From positions 26,372,965 to 26,436,964 of the forward strand of contig NC_059082.1 in NCBI RefSeq assembly GCF_020497125.1: a DNA stretch of 64,000 bases, in the 5' to 3' direction. The DNA comes from Mauremys mutica (Eukaryota > Chordata > Testudines > Geoemydidae). The notes under the pieces are model-generated. The model ran no database searches. It saw only the letters and a list, made by a program, of their open reading frames with translations, and was not told the origin of the DNA. Below, in pieces: positions 1-11,350 of this stretch. Position 1 is the first letter of the stretch. The number at the start of each line of letters is the position of its first letter. The position numbers were made by a program, and so were the translations under genes.

Positions 1-959
1 CAGGCTGTTTCATGAAGCCCTGTTTCTGCTTTGGCGCCCCCTATTGGAATGTGCACAAAATCTAGGCCCGTGTTTTGAAGCACTGGGTGGGAATGACACA
101 CACAACTGGGATGGAGGGAGGCGAATTTACCTTATTGTGGGTTTATTGTCACATTTTTCTGAGTGGGGCAGAGCCCTAGGTGTCCCAGTGGTGGAGCCTC
201 CACTGGTTTCTAGCCATTCCAGTAGGAAGGAAAACAGCGTAGGAGTGTGACTTTGGGGAGGAGAACTAATGCACACAGGACAGCTGCTTTGAATTTAGTA
301 GGACTGCTCATGTGCTTAAAGTTAAGCACCAGTTTAAGTATTTTGCCCAGATCCCCAGCTCAAGAGTCTTACTCCAGTGGAGTGACTTGGATAGCAGAAA
401 TCTCTCATCCAGTGAGCGGTGAAGAAATGGTCATTTATTTCTTTAATTTCATACCTAGGCCACTGCAGCCAACAAACACTGTTTGGCTTATTTTGAAAGA
501 GTGGCAGGAAACCCCAAGCAACCTCAAAGTTTAGAGAAACCTTCAAACATATCTTGCCAAATATTTACTGCCATCTGTCTCAGACGGCACCCACACACAA
601 ACACAGCATCCCAGGCAGCGTTCCATAGAAACCAAACTGTGATTGTGTGAATGGCTACAACCATTTCTAGCCGTGCGTTGCTAATACATGTAACAACAAA
701 AAATCCAGAGAGAGATTTTCACAGGATTTACATTCAAACATGTTTTAGGAAAAATTGTATATAATCCATCCCATCACACCATTGCGGCTTTGACTGTGCC
801 TGCACACACATCGCAGGCTTCTGATAGCTCCCCGACCAATCCAGCTTTGCTCTTGTGCGGATGAAAGCACTGGCTCTCCCTGATGTGTGTGTGTCAAGCC
901 TCTGATGTTAGAACAGTGCTTTGCAAATGGAAAGCAGTGCACAAGTGTTGGGTGTGACT
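1..959. other. no gene seen
   Basis: No coding exon or RNA gene is supported. Positions 297-420 contain CATGTGCTTAAAGTTAAGCAC, resembling an old, short palindromic amniote repeat that also shows at 42660-42715 and 9061-9104. The remaining sequence shows nothing recognisable. Confidence 0.5.
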
Positions 960-1175
960 ATTCATAACCAGGCGCCTCATGTGCTTTACAAATGCTAAAC
1001 ATCCCAGTGCCCCTGAGATGTAGGTAAGTGGTGTGGTCTCCCTTTTACAGATAGGTAAATCTGATAGGTTATGTGAATTGCCCAGTGCGACAAGGCAAGT
1101 CAGAAGCAGAAATGGGAAGTGAAACGAGGAGTCCTTAGTTACCCTGTATCACACTCCAACCACTAGACCTCGCAC
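960..1175 (-). repeat. MIR-like SINE
   Basis: Read on the minus strand this follows the MIR/CORE-SINE layout. A degenerate tRNA-like head lies at the high-coordinate end (CCAACCACTAGACC is the complement of an A-box region), then a body matching the reverse of 'cttacctgtctgtaaaagg', then the tail. The plus-strand landmarks are CTTTTACAGATAGGTAAA, then GAATTGCCCAGTGCGACAAGG, then AAGCAGAAATGGGAAGTG. It is old and diverged. The class is secure; the subfamily is not. Confidence 0.7.
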
Positions 1176-1373
1176 ACCTTACGGAAAAGTCCCATAGACT
1201 GTAATGGGCTGAAACTTACAGGCTTCTATAAAAAATTACTCTAAAACATGTACTTTTACTAGAGAATTGTAAGTCCTGCTTGCTTTTTTCAAACTCTCTT
1301 CCAGAGTTCTGTAGAAGGGCTATAATTCTATATGAAATTCTACTGTATGGTTGGGGGAAATAATAGCCTAGCT

Positions 1374-1684
1374 CAGGGGTAGGCAACCTATGGCACGGGT
1401 GCCAAAGGCAGCACACGAGCTGGTTTTCAGTGGCACTCGCATTGCCCAGGTCCTGGCCACCGGTCCGGGGGGCTCTGCATTTTAATTTAATTTTAAATGA
1501 AGCTTCTTAAACGTTTTAAAAACCTTATTTACTTTACATACAACAATCGTTTAGTTCTATATTATAGACTTATAGAACGAGACCGTCTAAAAACTTTAAA
1601 ATGTATTACTGGCACGTGAAACCTTAAATTAGTGTGAATAAATGAAGACTCGGCACACCACTTCTGAAAGGTTGCCGACCCCTG
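1374..1684. mobile_element. hAT MITE (CAGGGGTAGGCAACCT family)
   Basis: This non-autonomous element has terminal inverted repeats CAGGGGTAGGCAACCT on the left and AGGTTGCCGACCCCTG on the right. The 8-bp flanks are gcctagct and gcctagag (6 of 8 identical) with TA at the centre. It has no coding capacity. A second copy in opposite orientation lies at 23021-23331, sharing the ATTTTAATTTAATTTTAAATG and GGCACACCACTTCTGAAAG blocks. Terminal CAG and an 8-bp duplication place it in the hAT superfamily. Confidence 0.88.
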
Positions 1685-4289
1685 GCCTAGAGAGAAGTTA
1701 TCTATTATATTGTATACAGCTTTTCCCATAAGCTTCTTCTCTCTGGTGTGACATGGTTTAGTTTCTCCCCTGATGAAAGTTTCCCTTGAAGACACAGTTG
1801 GGGAGAGTAAATAGCACACCCAAAGGGCAGGGCTCAGAGAAGACAAGGTCTTTGGTATGCCTGGTACATCCAGGCACAGCTGTTAGCATTTGTGGACAAC
1901 TTGGCTCCACACCTCCATTCAGCATGTAGTCTGGAGGTGAAGAGTAACTGCTGAGCCGCCTGCTGATAAGAGGCAAAACAGAGATAAGCATCTTCTGCTT
2001 CACAGCTTTTATCTGAAAACAAGTTAATGATTATGCTCTTAACGCTGTTAGCAAAATGCGCTCACTAAGCTAGCCTGCGAGGAGGTTGTGCTCCAGCAGT
2101 GGACTGGAAAGACACTATTTGTCCGCAACAATATTCCAAGCTTTGTCCAGGGGAAAAATTCACCTAGGAAGTGGTGGAGATAAATAATGAAATGTACATA
2201 GCTTTTTACGGGAGGAGACTCTAAGAGGAAGAGACTGAAGAAAAACCTATTTACATGGACAATCCCAAGTGACACTACCACAATACAGCAGGGAAGATCA
2301 TATGTGAAGGTCCATTAACAATGCTCTCAACATTTGCACTGAAAAAGAGGCTAAACTTGCTTTGCCTTGGAACAGGATAAAATGAATCCCCTCTTCTTTT
2401 ATGCTACTGAATTATTTTTCCTAATCAGCCCTTGTTCTGTGTGGTTTACCAGACCTGCGTAGGTATGCAATAGTTCTCATATGGAGGGGAAAGTGATATT
2501 ATGGAAAATTGTGCAGGCGTCTTCAAGTTTCCCACTATTTATGGCATTGTGCCTAAAAACACAAAGTGGTGGAGCAGTGAAAGGTGTAACCTTTTGCCAG
2601 CATGAGGGCGTGGGATTTCAGTCTGAGTCTTGCAGCACTTTCAGACGGTAAAATTACATTCTGGTACCTCCCACCATTATCCCTTGTCCAAATAGAAATA
2701 AATCCATAGGCACAGAGCTGATGTATCCAATATACCGATAAGATGGCACGTGCTCATCAAATGAGCCACACAGGATTGTAAAACTAGAATGAGTAGAGGA
2801 ACATACAAGCATTCTCCAGGGAGATGGGCTGAGGTTGGATGCGGTTCTAGGAGAACTGAAGTAGGGAGCAAAAAGTGATTACATAGATACAAAAAGTTTT
2901 ACGCTGTGGGACCTATTGTACTTGCATATTCTTTGAGGTGCCTTTCATTTGCAAATGCTTCAGGCAGGGTTTTTCCCTGGCTCTGTATAGGCATTGCTTT
3001 AGGGCATGAGGAAGGAAGATCAGTACTGTTTTAAAGAAAGTAGCTCTGGAATATACTTAGAATAAGCATATCGTATTCTTGGCTGTTAAATGGAAACAAA
3101 CAACCTACCAAAGGCTCACCATATTCTGCGTAACTTCTGTACGTTTGGCTATTATAGCTATGGTGTCGAATCTGCATGGATCTATATGGTACAGAAGCTA
3201 TACATATAACATACGCACATGCATCCAAAAACTATGTTAAAAGAATGTTGGCACCCTTGGATGTATGTGTTATGAAACAGTCTTCAGGCCCCCATCCTCC
3301 TTGTCCAAGTTTATTCCCTTTTTCCACTGTAGGCCTTGCATTAATAACAACATGAAAGACAACAGAAGTAAGGGCACAGAGGTTAACAGTGGACAAAGCA
3401 TGAAGTCACCACAAGTGGCCTTGTAAACAATGTATAGCTCGTAGATAAAGAAATAATAATAAGAAATGTTTAATGCCTGATAAACGTGCAGTTGCATCTT
3501 TGCTTACTAGCACGCTTTGTAGTGCATGGATAGCTCATAATCTATACAGGGATTGGTTCACAAAATTAGTAAAGCCAATCATAAAGCATGTGATACAATG
3601 TAGAAGGTAATGTGCATGTGTTAGTCTGTCTTAGATATGTATATGATCTGATTTATAATTGTGTACTTTGTAGTTATGGTGCATCCTAACCCACTCCCCC
3701 TACTCTTGAGCCTGATCACCCCAGATGTAGCTTTAAGAAAGATACCTCAGTGACGAGTCTGGATTCAAACTGACCTTTTGGATGTAGGAGAACTGGATAA
3801 AGTCCCAGCTCTTCTCCCTTCTGTATGTGAATCAGCCAGCTTCCTCCTGCCTGCGCACCAGCAGGGGGAGAACTGAGAGCACAGTAGAGACAATTTCCCT
3901 GCTCTCTGTTCCCGTGCTGGATGTCACAGTGGCTTGGAACAATGCAGAAAAATTTCTGCTCAGTTCCTTCGTCCCAGGGCTGAAATATACTCAGTTCAGC
4001 GATAATCTTCAGGGAATTTAGCTGTCGAACTCTAACAAACTTCTACTGAGCATGTGCAAACTGAAATTTGTCAAGGGCTTTTAAATGGGCCAAAGTTGGG
4101 CATTTTTTTCACAGGAATAGCAAAAGGCACATCCCTGACACAAAGACAAGCCCTGCTCCAAAACATGGAGGTGCGAGAGCTTCTCAAAGAAATGGTTTAA
4201 CCAAGGCAAAACAGTGTATTTTCCCCTAACCTCAGACATGTGGAATGTTCAATTTCAGACACATGGTTAAAGTTTTGCAAAGTTATAAA
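1685..4289. other. no gene seen
   Basis: About 2.6 kb without a supportable gene or RNA. Open frames here are short, lack recognisable domains and look random. No terminal repeats or SINE heads were recognised. 3700-4080 is somewhat richer in GC but carries no identifiable element. Confidence 0.45.
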
Positions 4290-4542
4290 TAGGCTTGGAA
4301 GGATTAGGTTTTCTATCAGTAAATGTTGATAAATGTCTATTCCATTGCACATCCACAAGCTAACAAAAATATTTCCAATGATGATGATAAAATTTTACAG
4401 CTAAATGAAGTAAGAAAAATGCTGCTTGAGACCTTATTAGAATAAAAATCCGGTGATCTAGTCTTTTATAGAAACATAGGATTGGAAGGGACCTTGATAG
4501 ATCATCTAGTCCAGTCCCCTGCACTCAAGGCAGGACTAAATA

Positions 4543-4854
4543 TTATCTAGACCATCCCTGCAGGTGTTTGTCTAACCTGCTCGTAAAAGTCTCCAATGAT
4601 GGAGATTCCACAACCTCCCCAGGCAATTTATTCCAGTGCTTAACAACCCTAGCAATTAGGAAGTTTTTCCTTATGTCCAATCTAAACCGCCCTTGCTGCA
4701 ATTTAAGTCCATTGCTTCTTGTCCTATCCACAGAGGTTAAGAAAAACAATTTTTCTCCTGCATCCTTGTAACAACCTTTTATGTACTTGAAAACTGTTAT
4801 CCTGTCCGGTCTCAGTCTTCTCTTCTCCAGACTAAACAAATCCATTTTTTTCAA
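4543..4854 (-). pseudogene. CR1 ORF2 C-terminus
   Basis: A 103-codon frame encoding the C-terminal tail of the CR1 ORF2 polyprotein. The visible signature is a block with LRPDRITVFKYIKG, then a conserved NFLIARVVKHWNKLP motif, and an end with SLETFTSRLDKHL. This tail lies downstream of the reverse transcriptase and is typical of CR1 in birds and turtles. It is separated from the upstream reverse transcriptase frame (4969-5496) by a frame change, so the gene is broken. It has no host function that can be seen. Confidence 0.9.
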
Positions 4855-4968
4855 TCATAGGTCATGTTTTCTAGACCTTCAATCATTTTTGTTGCTCTTC
4901 TCTGGACTTTCTCCAATTTGTCCACACCTTTTTTTACTGAAATGTGGCACCCAGAACTGGACACAATA

Positions 4969-5496
4969 CTACAGTTGAGGCCTAATCAGTGCAGAGTAGA
5001 GCGGAAGAATTACGTCTTGTGTCTTGCTTACAACACTCCTGCTAATACATCCCAGAATGATGTTTGCTGTCTTTGCAACAGTATTACAGGGTGGACTCAG
5101 AATTAGCTTGTGGTCCACTATGACCCCCAGATCCCTTTCCAAAGTACTCCTTCCTAGACAGTCATTTTCCATTTTGTATGTGTGCAACTGATTGTTCCTT
5201 CCTAAGTGGAGTACTTTGTCTTTATTGAATTTCATCCTGTTTACTTTAGACCATTTCTCCAGTTTGTCCAGATTATTTTGAAATATAATCCTATCCTCCA
5301 AAGCACTTGCAACCCCTCCCAGCTTGGTATTGTCCACAACCTTTATAAGTGTACTCTCTATACCATTATCTAAATCATTGATGAAGATATTGAACAGAAC
5401 CAGACCCAGAATTGATCCCTGTGGGACCCCACTCATTATGCCCTTCCAACATGACAGTGAACCACTGATAATTACTCTCTGGGAATGGTTTTCCAA
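4969..5496 (-). pseudogene. CR1 reverse transcriptase fragment
   Basis: A 175-codon fragment of the CR1 ORF2 reverse transcriptase, which in an intact element copies its RNA at the nick. Motif B-like SGVPQGS is at residues 22-28, followed by a hydrophobic palm segment (LVLFNIFINDL). The catalytic motif C, usually FADD in this clade, reads VVDN at residues 53-56, so one of the two metal-binding aspartates is lost. After it come the typical NLDKLEKWS and NKDKVLHLG segments and a thumb region. The start is set by truncation of the element, not by a real initiation codon. The protein could not be active. Confidence 0.92.
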
Positions 5497-5835
5497 CCAC
5501 TTATGACTTAGGCTTGTTACAAATGAACTAGTGAATGAATAGCAAAAACCAGTGAGATTTGATTTAAGAATATTTACTTTGTTTATTTTGACATGATGTT
5601 GAAAATTTGTGTTTTAATGGTCTATAAAGCTTTAACTTTTTGAATCTCAACATCTACTCTCATTTGATAATTGTACGATCCCCTCCCCCAAATTTTCTGC
5701 AAACATGAACATTTAAATAGACAAAAATTAAAATTAAAATAATAATTTAAAAAATTAAGATTAAACATAGATATTATCCATCAAAATATAAAAAATAAAA
5801 ACAGATTTCTGCCAAACCCAGTTATAAAGGAACTG

Positions 5836-7794
5836 AAATCAGCACTTATAATGGGAAGTGTTGGACCACCTTAACTGTAGACATTGCTACTTGTTCCACC
5901 CATAATATATAGCTAATGCTTTCTGTATCAAGAATGTTTATTATTTTATTTTATTATTTGTTTGTATTTTCTTAGCCTCTACATTGTGCAGGGCACTGCC
6001 TATACACATAGCAAGTCACTGTCCATGGACTAAAGTGCTTAGACACACAACATTAGGAAGTAGAAGAAACAGAGGCTCGTAATCAAAGTCATTTGTATTA
6101 ATCTGTTTATATATATTGGTGCATCTTTTAATTAAAAAAGATATAGCTACTGCTCCTCAACTTAACTGTGGCTGGTTGGCCAGTTTCTTGCGAACGTCAT
6201 GGAGGAAATCCAGGCAGTGGTTGTACGTAGCGTATTCAGGCCCCAATCAAATCAGCATCCTGATGAAGGATAGCACTTAAATGTGGGATTATACATATGC
6301 TTAAATTCTGTCCTGAATCAGGACTTTATCAAATTTGGTGAGAGGGTGATAGTTGGAGAAGCAGGTGGACTCAAGCAATGATGTCTCTGTCTGTCTATTC
6401 TGGTTGGAGGCTTCTCAAAGAGGTTGCCCTGGAGCTCATCTGTAATTTATAAACTCTAAACAAACAGTGTCTGTACCAGCTAACTCCACCGCCCGAGATG
6501 ACGACAGTAGCCTTGGTGTTGCCACTGTCAGAGTCAGCAGGAGCGGGACCCTGATTAGGTTTGCATGTTTGTTAGTTTATACAAAACACTTTCACTTCTC
6601 TGAGGGGTGTGTGTGCACCTTTCCAAGTAAATTCTGCATGAAAAACAAATCAGCAGTATGGGTATGTGTTGCAGATCTAGATCACAGGAGGAATCTGGGA
6701 TGGGAGAATCGTTAAAAGGTAGGGAAATGAAGCTATTGCCCAAAATGTCATACCCTGAAATACTGACGCAGGATGCTTTGGTGAGGGAAATTTCTTTCCC
6801 CATCACCTGTAGTCTCTGCTCCTCTCATAGCCTTTGAATTTATGAAGTGGGAAGCAAATGGCTTAATCTACAGCCCAAAGCTCTCCAGTCCTCTCGTTTC
6901 ACGTCCCAGTCTTACTGATCCAGCTTTCACATGGGAACTTGAATCATGAGCAGAGGTTGTCTTTCAGATGTTAAGCTGATTAAGTTACGAGGGATACCAA
7001 ACCATCCATTCCCCAAAGGAACAAAATGCACCCTGGTTGAGCACATTTCACCAGTCTCAGCCAGTCCCCTTTGAATTTGGCCTGGGCAGGTGAAGCAGAG
7101 GCAGAAGTAGTTTGGCCTCCTGTAAATGCTAACTCGTTTTACACCTAAAGTTATTGTTCTTTGGTGCCCCAAAAAGAGGAAGGTGTGAATCTCTTAGCAT
7201 CCAACTCCTCACTGTCAAATTCCAGCTTCCTCCACCTGTAGGGACTCTGAGCAGAGGACTGGTGTCTGGAGGTTAGAGAATGCTATGCTGCAAAACCAAA
7301 GAAAATGCAGTACAATGAAATGCCACCGAAGTACAAACATAACAGTTTATTAAGGGGAGAGAAAGGGACTGGAAAGGAACATAATAAACAGAGGGCCAAT
7401 ATAGTCATGCTGAAAGTGTGTATAGGGGAAAACAAACCTTTCAGTTGCTTTTGAAAAGTGCAGGACAAAGCGAAATGGATTGTGAGGAGGAGTGAGTTCC
7501 ATGCCCAGCACAGCTCACTCTAGTCAGGGAACACTCGCTCGGAAATGTTCAAAGTGTGTCATTCGTGGTGCAGCTTTGACAGGACCAAGAGACTGGCAAT
7601 GACAATGAATGACGAGAGCACCCAGTGGGGAGGGGCTTTAATTTCTCATGCCATTCGGGCAGAGCAGGAGGGGTGAGTGATGCTCCCGTGTAGGCTAATC
7701 CTTTTCCTGTAGCGGCAGCTATTGAGGAGTAAGGGACACCTACTAGGCAAATACCCCTACAGCACAAATACGCTCAGTGTCTGTGTCCCTTAAT
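5836..7794. other. no gene seen; weak SINE-tail remnant
   Basis: No gene is supported. Positions 5940-6080 (ATTATTTGTTTGTATTTTC, then TGTGCAGGGCACTGCC) weakly resemble the degenerate tail of the MIR-like SINE family seen at 14070 and 59090. 6270-6340 carries a faint copy of the old 'aagcatgtgcttaa' repeat. The remaining open frames look random. Confidence 0.4.
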
Positions 7795-7990
7795 GGAATG
7801 CCATTAAGAAAGGAAAACATTACCCAGAATATCAGGAAAACCTTCCTAGCAGTGAGATTTATTAGGATATGAAATAGTTTCCCTAGGGAACTGGAGGAGG
7901 CTCCTTTGTCTGAGCCTTTTAAAACCAGACTGCACAAACCACTAGAAAATGGATGGGAACAATCCTACTCTGGCAGGAAGACCTTCTTTC
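7795..7990 (+). mobile_element. CR1 LINE 3' fragment
   Basis: Plus-strand CR1 fragment covering the very end of ORF2. The sequence CTAGCAGTGAGATTTATTAGG, followed by AATAGTTTCCCTAGGGAACTG and GAGGCTCC, encodes the conserved (N)SFPRELEEAP-type tail. Then come the ACTAGAAAATG and CAATCCT landmarks of the CR1 3' end. A stop codon lies after the RFIRI-like stretch and the frame is not continuous, so it is a relic. The right boundary is approximate. Confidence 0.78.
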
Positions 7991-9104
7991 TCTCATCCAA
8001 AAGCTGGTGGACGAGGAATAGAAGCTATGTCCTTAATGTGCTTTGGAGTAAGTTTCCCATCCCCAACTACGTCCATCTCTCTCTGTTCAATTCATCTCTA
8101 TCTTGACCAGATTTATTTGAAAGCAGCTGAATAGTAAAGTATGGAACTTGCTGAAGAACTAAAACTATAATATTTGGCTGGACATTTTACAGTGGTTTTT
8201 AGTTTATGATCAAATTTGTTATAGAACACTTGCCAGAGAACAGAGGAATGCAGCTGAAAGGGTATGGTGTGTTCCATTACTAGCATGGGTACACCCTGTA
8301 TATGCTGTAAACCACTTTAATGGTGAATACTTGCGCTAAGCAATTAGAAAAATAATACTGAGAAACTATGATTATAGGACCACCACAGACTAATCTGTCT
8401 CTCTTCCCTTAGTCTGTGGTTAAAATCTGTTGGCATGTGGCCCACAACATATTGCCTTTGTTACAACAGAGCAAAAGTATGCAGAAGTATTTCCTCTAAC
8501 AATCAAAACTTCAGTGCAAAAGTAGTGACCCAAATTAACTGTTTGGAAGAAAAAGGTTAAAGGTGTTTTGAAAAAGCATTCCTGACCAAACTGAAATAAA
8601 TCAGCCAACTTCACCTACACATCCCCCAAACCTGCAATCAGCAATAATTTAATAGAAATAAAACAAATGGATTGCCACATTCCTTCATGTCTATTACACT
8701 TCACTCTTCATTGCAGAAATTACTCAGAAATGAAAGGTTGGACGGAAACTTGGCTGCTGGTAATGTCTTTATCACTTGTGCTGCTGCAAACCTTCACAGA
8801 AACGTCTACGATGCATTTTCCCCAAAAAAGTCACATTTCTATGTCTACAAAAATTATGAAAATGCTTGGAGTCTTTTAATAAAAAGTGTAATGAATTAAT
8901 TTTGCATATAAAATAATAATAAATCATTTATTAGGCCTCTGAACAATTAACACAATATTATAGAGAAGGTGAATAGCACGCCCTCTAGTTGAAGTTCAGT
9001 TTCAATTTCCCTTTATAGATAGAACATAAATTATGACCCCCCTTACCAGAATGAGCACTTAAGCATGTGCTTAAGCCTCACTAAAAGTCAATAGGACTTA
9101 CACA
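7991..9104. other. no gene seen
   Basis: No gene or RNA is supported. The overlapping frames at 8667-8899 have no recognisable domain. The right edge (AAGCATGTGCTTAAGCCTCA) is half of an old palindromic repeat. It appears to resume at 9379-9420 (GCTTAAGTGCTTTCCTGAATTG), with a hAT MITE inserted between. Confidence 0.45.
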
Positions 9105-9378
9105 CAGGGGCGGCTCCAGGCCCCAGCACGCCAAGCGCGTGCTTGGGGCGGCAAGCTGTGGGGGGGCGCTCTGCCGGCGCCGCGAGGGCGGCAGGCAGGC
9201 TGCCTCTGCAGTTTGCCTGCGGAGGGTCTGCTGGTCCCCCGGCTTCGGCGGACCTCCCGTAGGCACGCCTGCGGGAGGTCCGCCGAAGCTGGGGGACCAG
9301 TGGACCCTCTGCAGGCAAGCTGCGGAAGGCAGCCTGCCTGCCGTGCTTGGGGCGGCAAAATTCCTAGAGCCGCCCCTG
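9105..9378. mobile_element. palindromic hAT MITE (CAGGGGCGGCTCC)
   Basis: A 274-bp GC-rich element that is close to a full-length inverted repeat. The left end CAGGGGCGGCTCCAGG pairs with the right end GAGCCGCCCCTG, and the arms converge on GCGGACCTCCCG / CGGGAGGTCCGC near 9249-9288. The 8-bp flanks are cttacaca and cttacgca (7 of 8). It lies within an older 'aagcatgtgcttaa' repeat. Overlapping open frames on both strands are by-products of the palindrome and high GC. Reduction to foldback ends is typical of a hAT MITE. Confidence 0.88.
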
Positions 9379-11169
9379 CTTACGCATCTGCTTAAGTGCT
9401 TTCCTGAATTGGAGGCCTATGCCTGAGTTGAAATTTTCAATGTTCTGGCTCAGGCCAAAGGTGAATAAACTATGTTCATCTGCTTTAGAAAGCTGTGTGT
9501 ATACTTGTCCTTATCCATTTGTTCTTATAAGAAATGTTGTGCATGGATGATATGTTTAAATATACAAATGTTAGAGGTAAAAAGCCAATTTATAGGGGGG
9601 TTGCCAGGAAAGAAAAAAACAGATCCACAGTACCGTCCCATCCCACTGAAAAACAAAAAATTCACCCCTATGTTCCCACAAATATTCTAGGAAGGAACAA
9701 AAACCCTGGAGACTTGCCCAGAAGGAGTGCTCTGGCATATATATTTTTCTAATCCACTAGGTTTGTGATAGGCTTGGTCAGCAGCTAACTTCGAGAATTA
9801 TGGTGTTGTTGAAATGGGCGTTGCTACTGTTTTCTTCTTATAATACCTAGTTCACGTATGATATACAATCCTAATATTTTTCATGACACAATGTCTTGAA
9901 AATTTCCAGAGAAAGAGGACAGGTTTTTTTTATCTAATTCAAATCTTTGATCCTAAAAGGAAATACACTTTCTTGTAGCCTTATGACATTTAGTAATTGC
10001 TGGACTTATAAATAAATTTCTGCCCAGGTATATTTAATGAAAATATTTTTTCTGACTGATTTGCAAGTGACAGATTATTATAAAAAAGCATTAAGTATGC
10101 TTTTGGAGCAAGCAACAGAAAGAACCTAACAGTTGATTGACTTTCCATAGATATTGACAGTCTACAATTCTAAAAGAAGAGCAATGTAATTTATGGTCAT
10201 TAAAAAAAAAAAGTCAAATTCTTCCTGCTCCGACTCCCCAGATATTTTTCATATTTAATGATGTTGCAAGGTCATGCTTTTAAAAAAAAATTAAAGAAAT
10301 GTAGGGAGTGCCAGTCATACACAAATAGCAAGATAAGTTTTTTCTCCCTACTACCCTTCCCCTCCTCCTTGCCTGTGTGTGCTGCTGCTTGGTGTTTCTT
10401 GGAGACCTGTTGGATCAACTCTCCTTGATAAAACCACCCGTCTTCCCCTGAGATGGATGATAGGATTAGTGACCAGCCAACGCCCCAACAAAGACCCAAG
10501 AGGCTTCAAGAAAATAGAGATTGCTGCCCCACCACCATCCCGCTTTGCTGAAGGCAAGACAACAACCTGGGACCTGCCCTTACATACCTGCTGGGCAATG
10601 CTGCTTTTGGCCTTGAGAGTCAGAGAGAGGTGGAACTGGAGTTCTCCAACCTGGGTGAATGGACTGGGAAACAAGTGCTGAGGGTAGAGTTCTAGTTTGA
10701 GGCTCTGGGTTTGGAGAAGATAAAGGAAGTTGATGGTCACAAAGCACCTGAGGAGAAGAAGAAAAGGGACAAAGTGAAGAAGCAATATCTTTTTATATGC
10801 TTCAGGACTTATTTTGGGGTCTCTATGGGCTGAACCTCTTTGCTCATCCTACAGGGAAGAAGACAAGGCCAGCCCCTGAACAGTGATCTGCCTGCAAGAA
10901 ACTCCATGAGGGAAACCTCCCAGATCTTTCCTTCCCATTGCACCCCACCTAGGGGTTTGGTCACAGGAGTGAGTGATCTGGCCTCTCAGCGGATTAACAT
11001 TTAGTAAAATACCGTTCTTACAACTATACAACCTAACCTCACCCCGGCCATAAAACAGTCTTAAACTCGTCAGGGTTTTAAACAGCAACACACACAACTT
11101 TTTAAGCACCAAAAAAACCAGCCCCTTTGAATACTGTACATTTACTTTCTATAGTGTCTTCTAGCTAAG
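9379..11169. other. no assignable gene
   Basis: Mostly unassigned. 10379-10830 holds overlapping frames on both strands that I cannot match to a family. One plus-strand reading around 10700-10790 is lysine/glutamate-rich (EEKKKRDKVKK) but is preceded by stops. It could be a decayed processed pseudogene or chance. No poly(A) tract or flanking duplication was recognised. Confidence 0.35.
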
Positions 11170-11350
11170 GCTTTCACAGCTTTTTTTTTTATTTAGACAC
11201 TGATGTATTAAGTTTCAAAATGCTCCTGTGAAGTAGGTAAATGTATTGATTACAGGCAGAGATACCATGCCACAGAGAGTTTCAGAGCCTTGCCTAAGGC
11301 CACACAACGTGTCTGTGGCAGAGATGGGAATAGAACACAAGAAGTCTGAC
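11170..11350 (-). repeat. MIR-like SINE
   Basis: The minus-strand MIR layout is recognisable on the plus strand from CCTGTGAAGTAGGTAAATG, CAGAGCCTTGCCTAAGGCC, CACACAACGTGTCTGTGGC and AGAGATGGGAATAGAACAC. The tRNA-like head would lie beyond 11350 and is truncated or unrecognisable. Confidence 0.72.

Larger units (their letters stand above)
4465..5515 (-). mobile_element. CR1 LINE, 5'-truncated
   Basis: A chicken-repeat-1 non-LTR retrotransposon on the minus strand. Its 3' end is at about 4465-4475 (plus strand TTTTATAGAAACATAGGATT, then GGAAGGGACCTTGATAGATC), and it runs back through the end of ORF2 into the reverse transcriptase domain near 5500. About 1.05 kb remains of a family that is several kilobases when complete. 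Such 5' truncation is usual for target-primed reverse transcription. The element interrupts repeat A, so it is younger than that copy. Confidence 0.9.
4290..5835 (-). repeat. unnamed repeat A, copy 1 (split by CR1)
   Basis: Two blocks, about 4290-4464 and 5516-5835, match consecutive parts of the sequence at 54748-55205. Shared landmarks are AAAATATTTCCA followed by ATGATAAAA, GTAAGAAAAATGCTGCTTG, AATTTGTGTTTTAA, and a right edge with TTCTGCCAA. A CR1 LINE sits between the blocks. The strand is arbitrary. No coding frame or family is recognised. It might be a turtle-specific retroelement tail or a DNA transposon with unrecognised ends. Confidence 0.7.
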
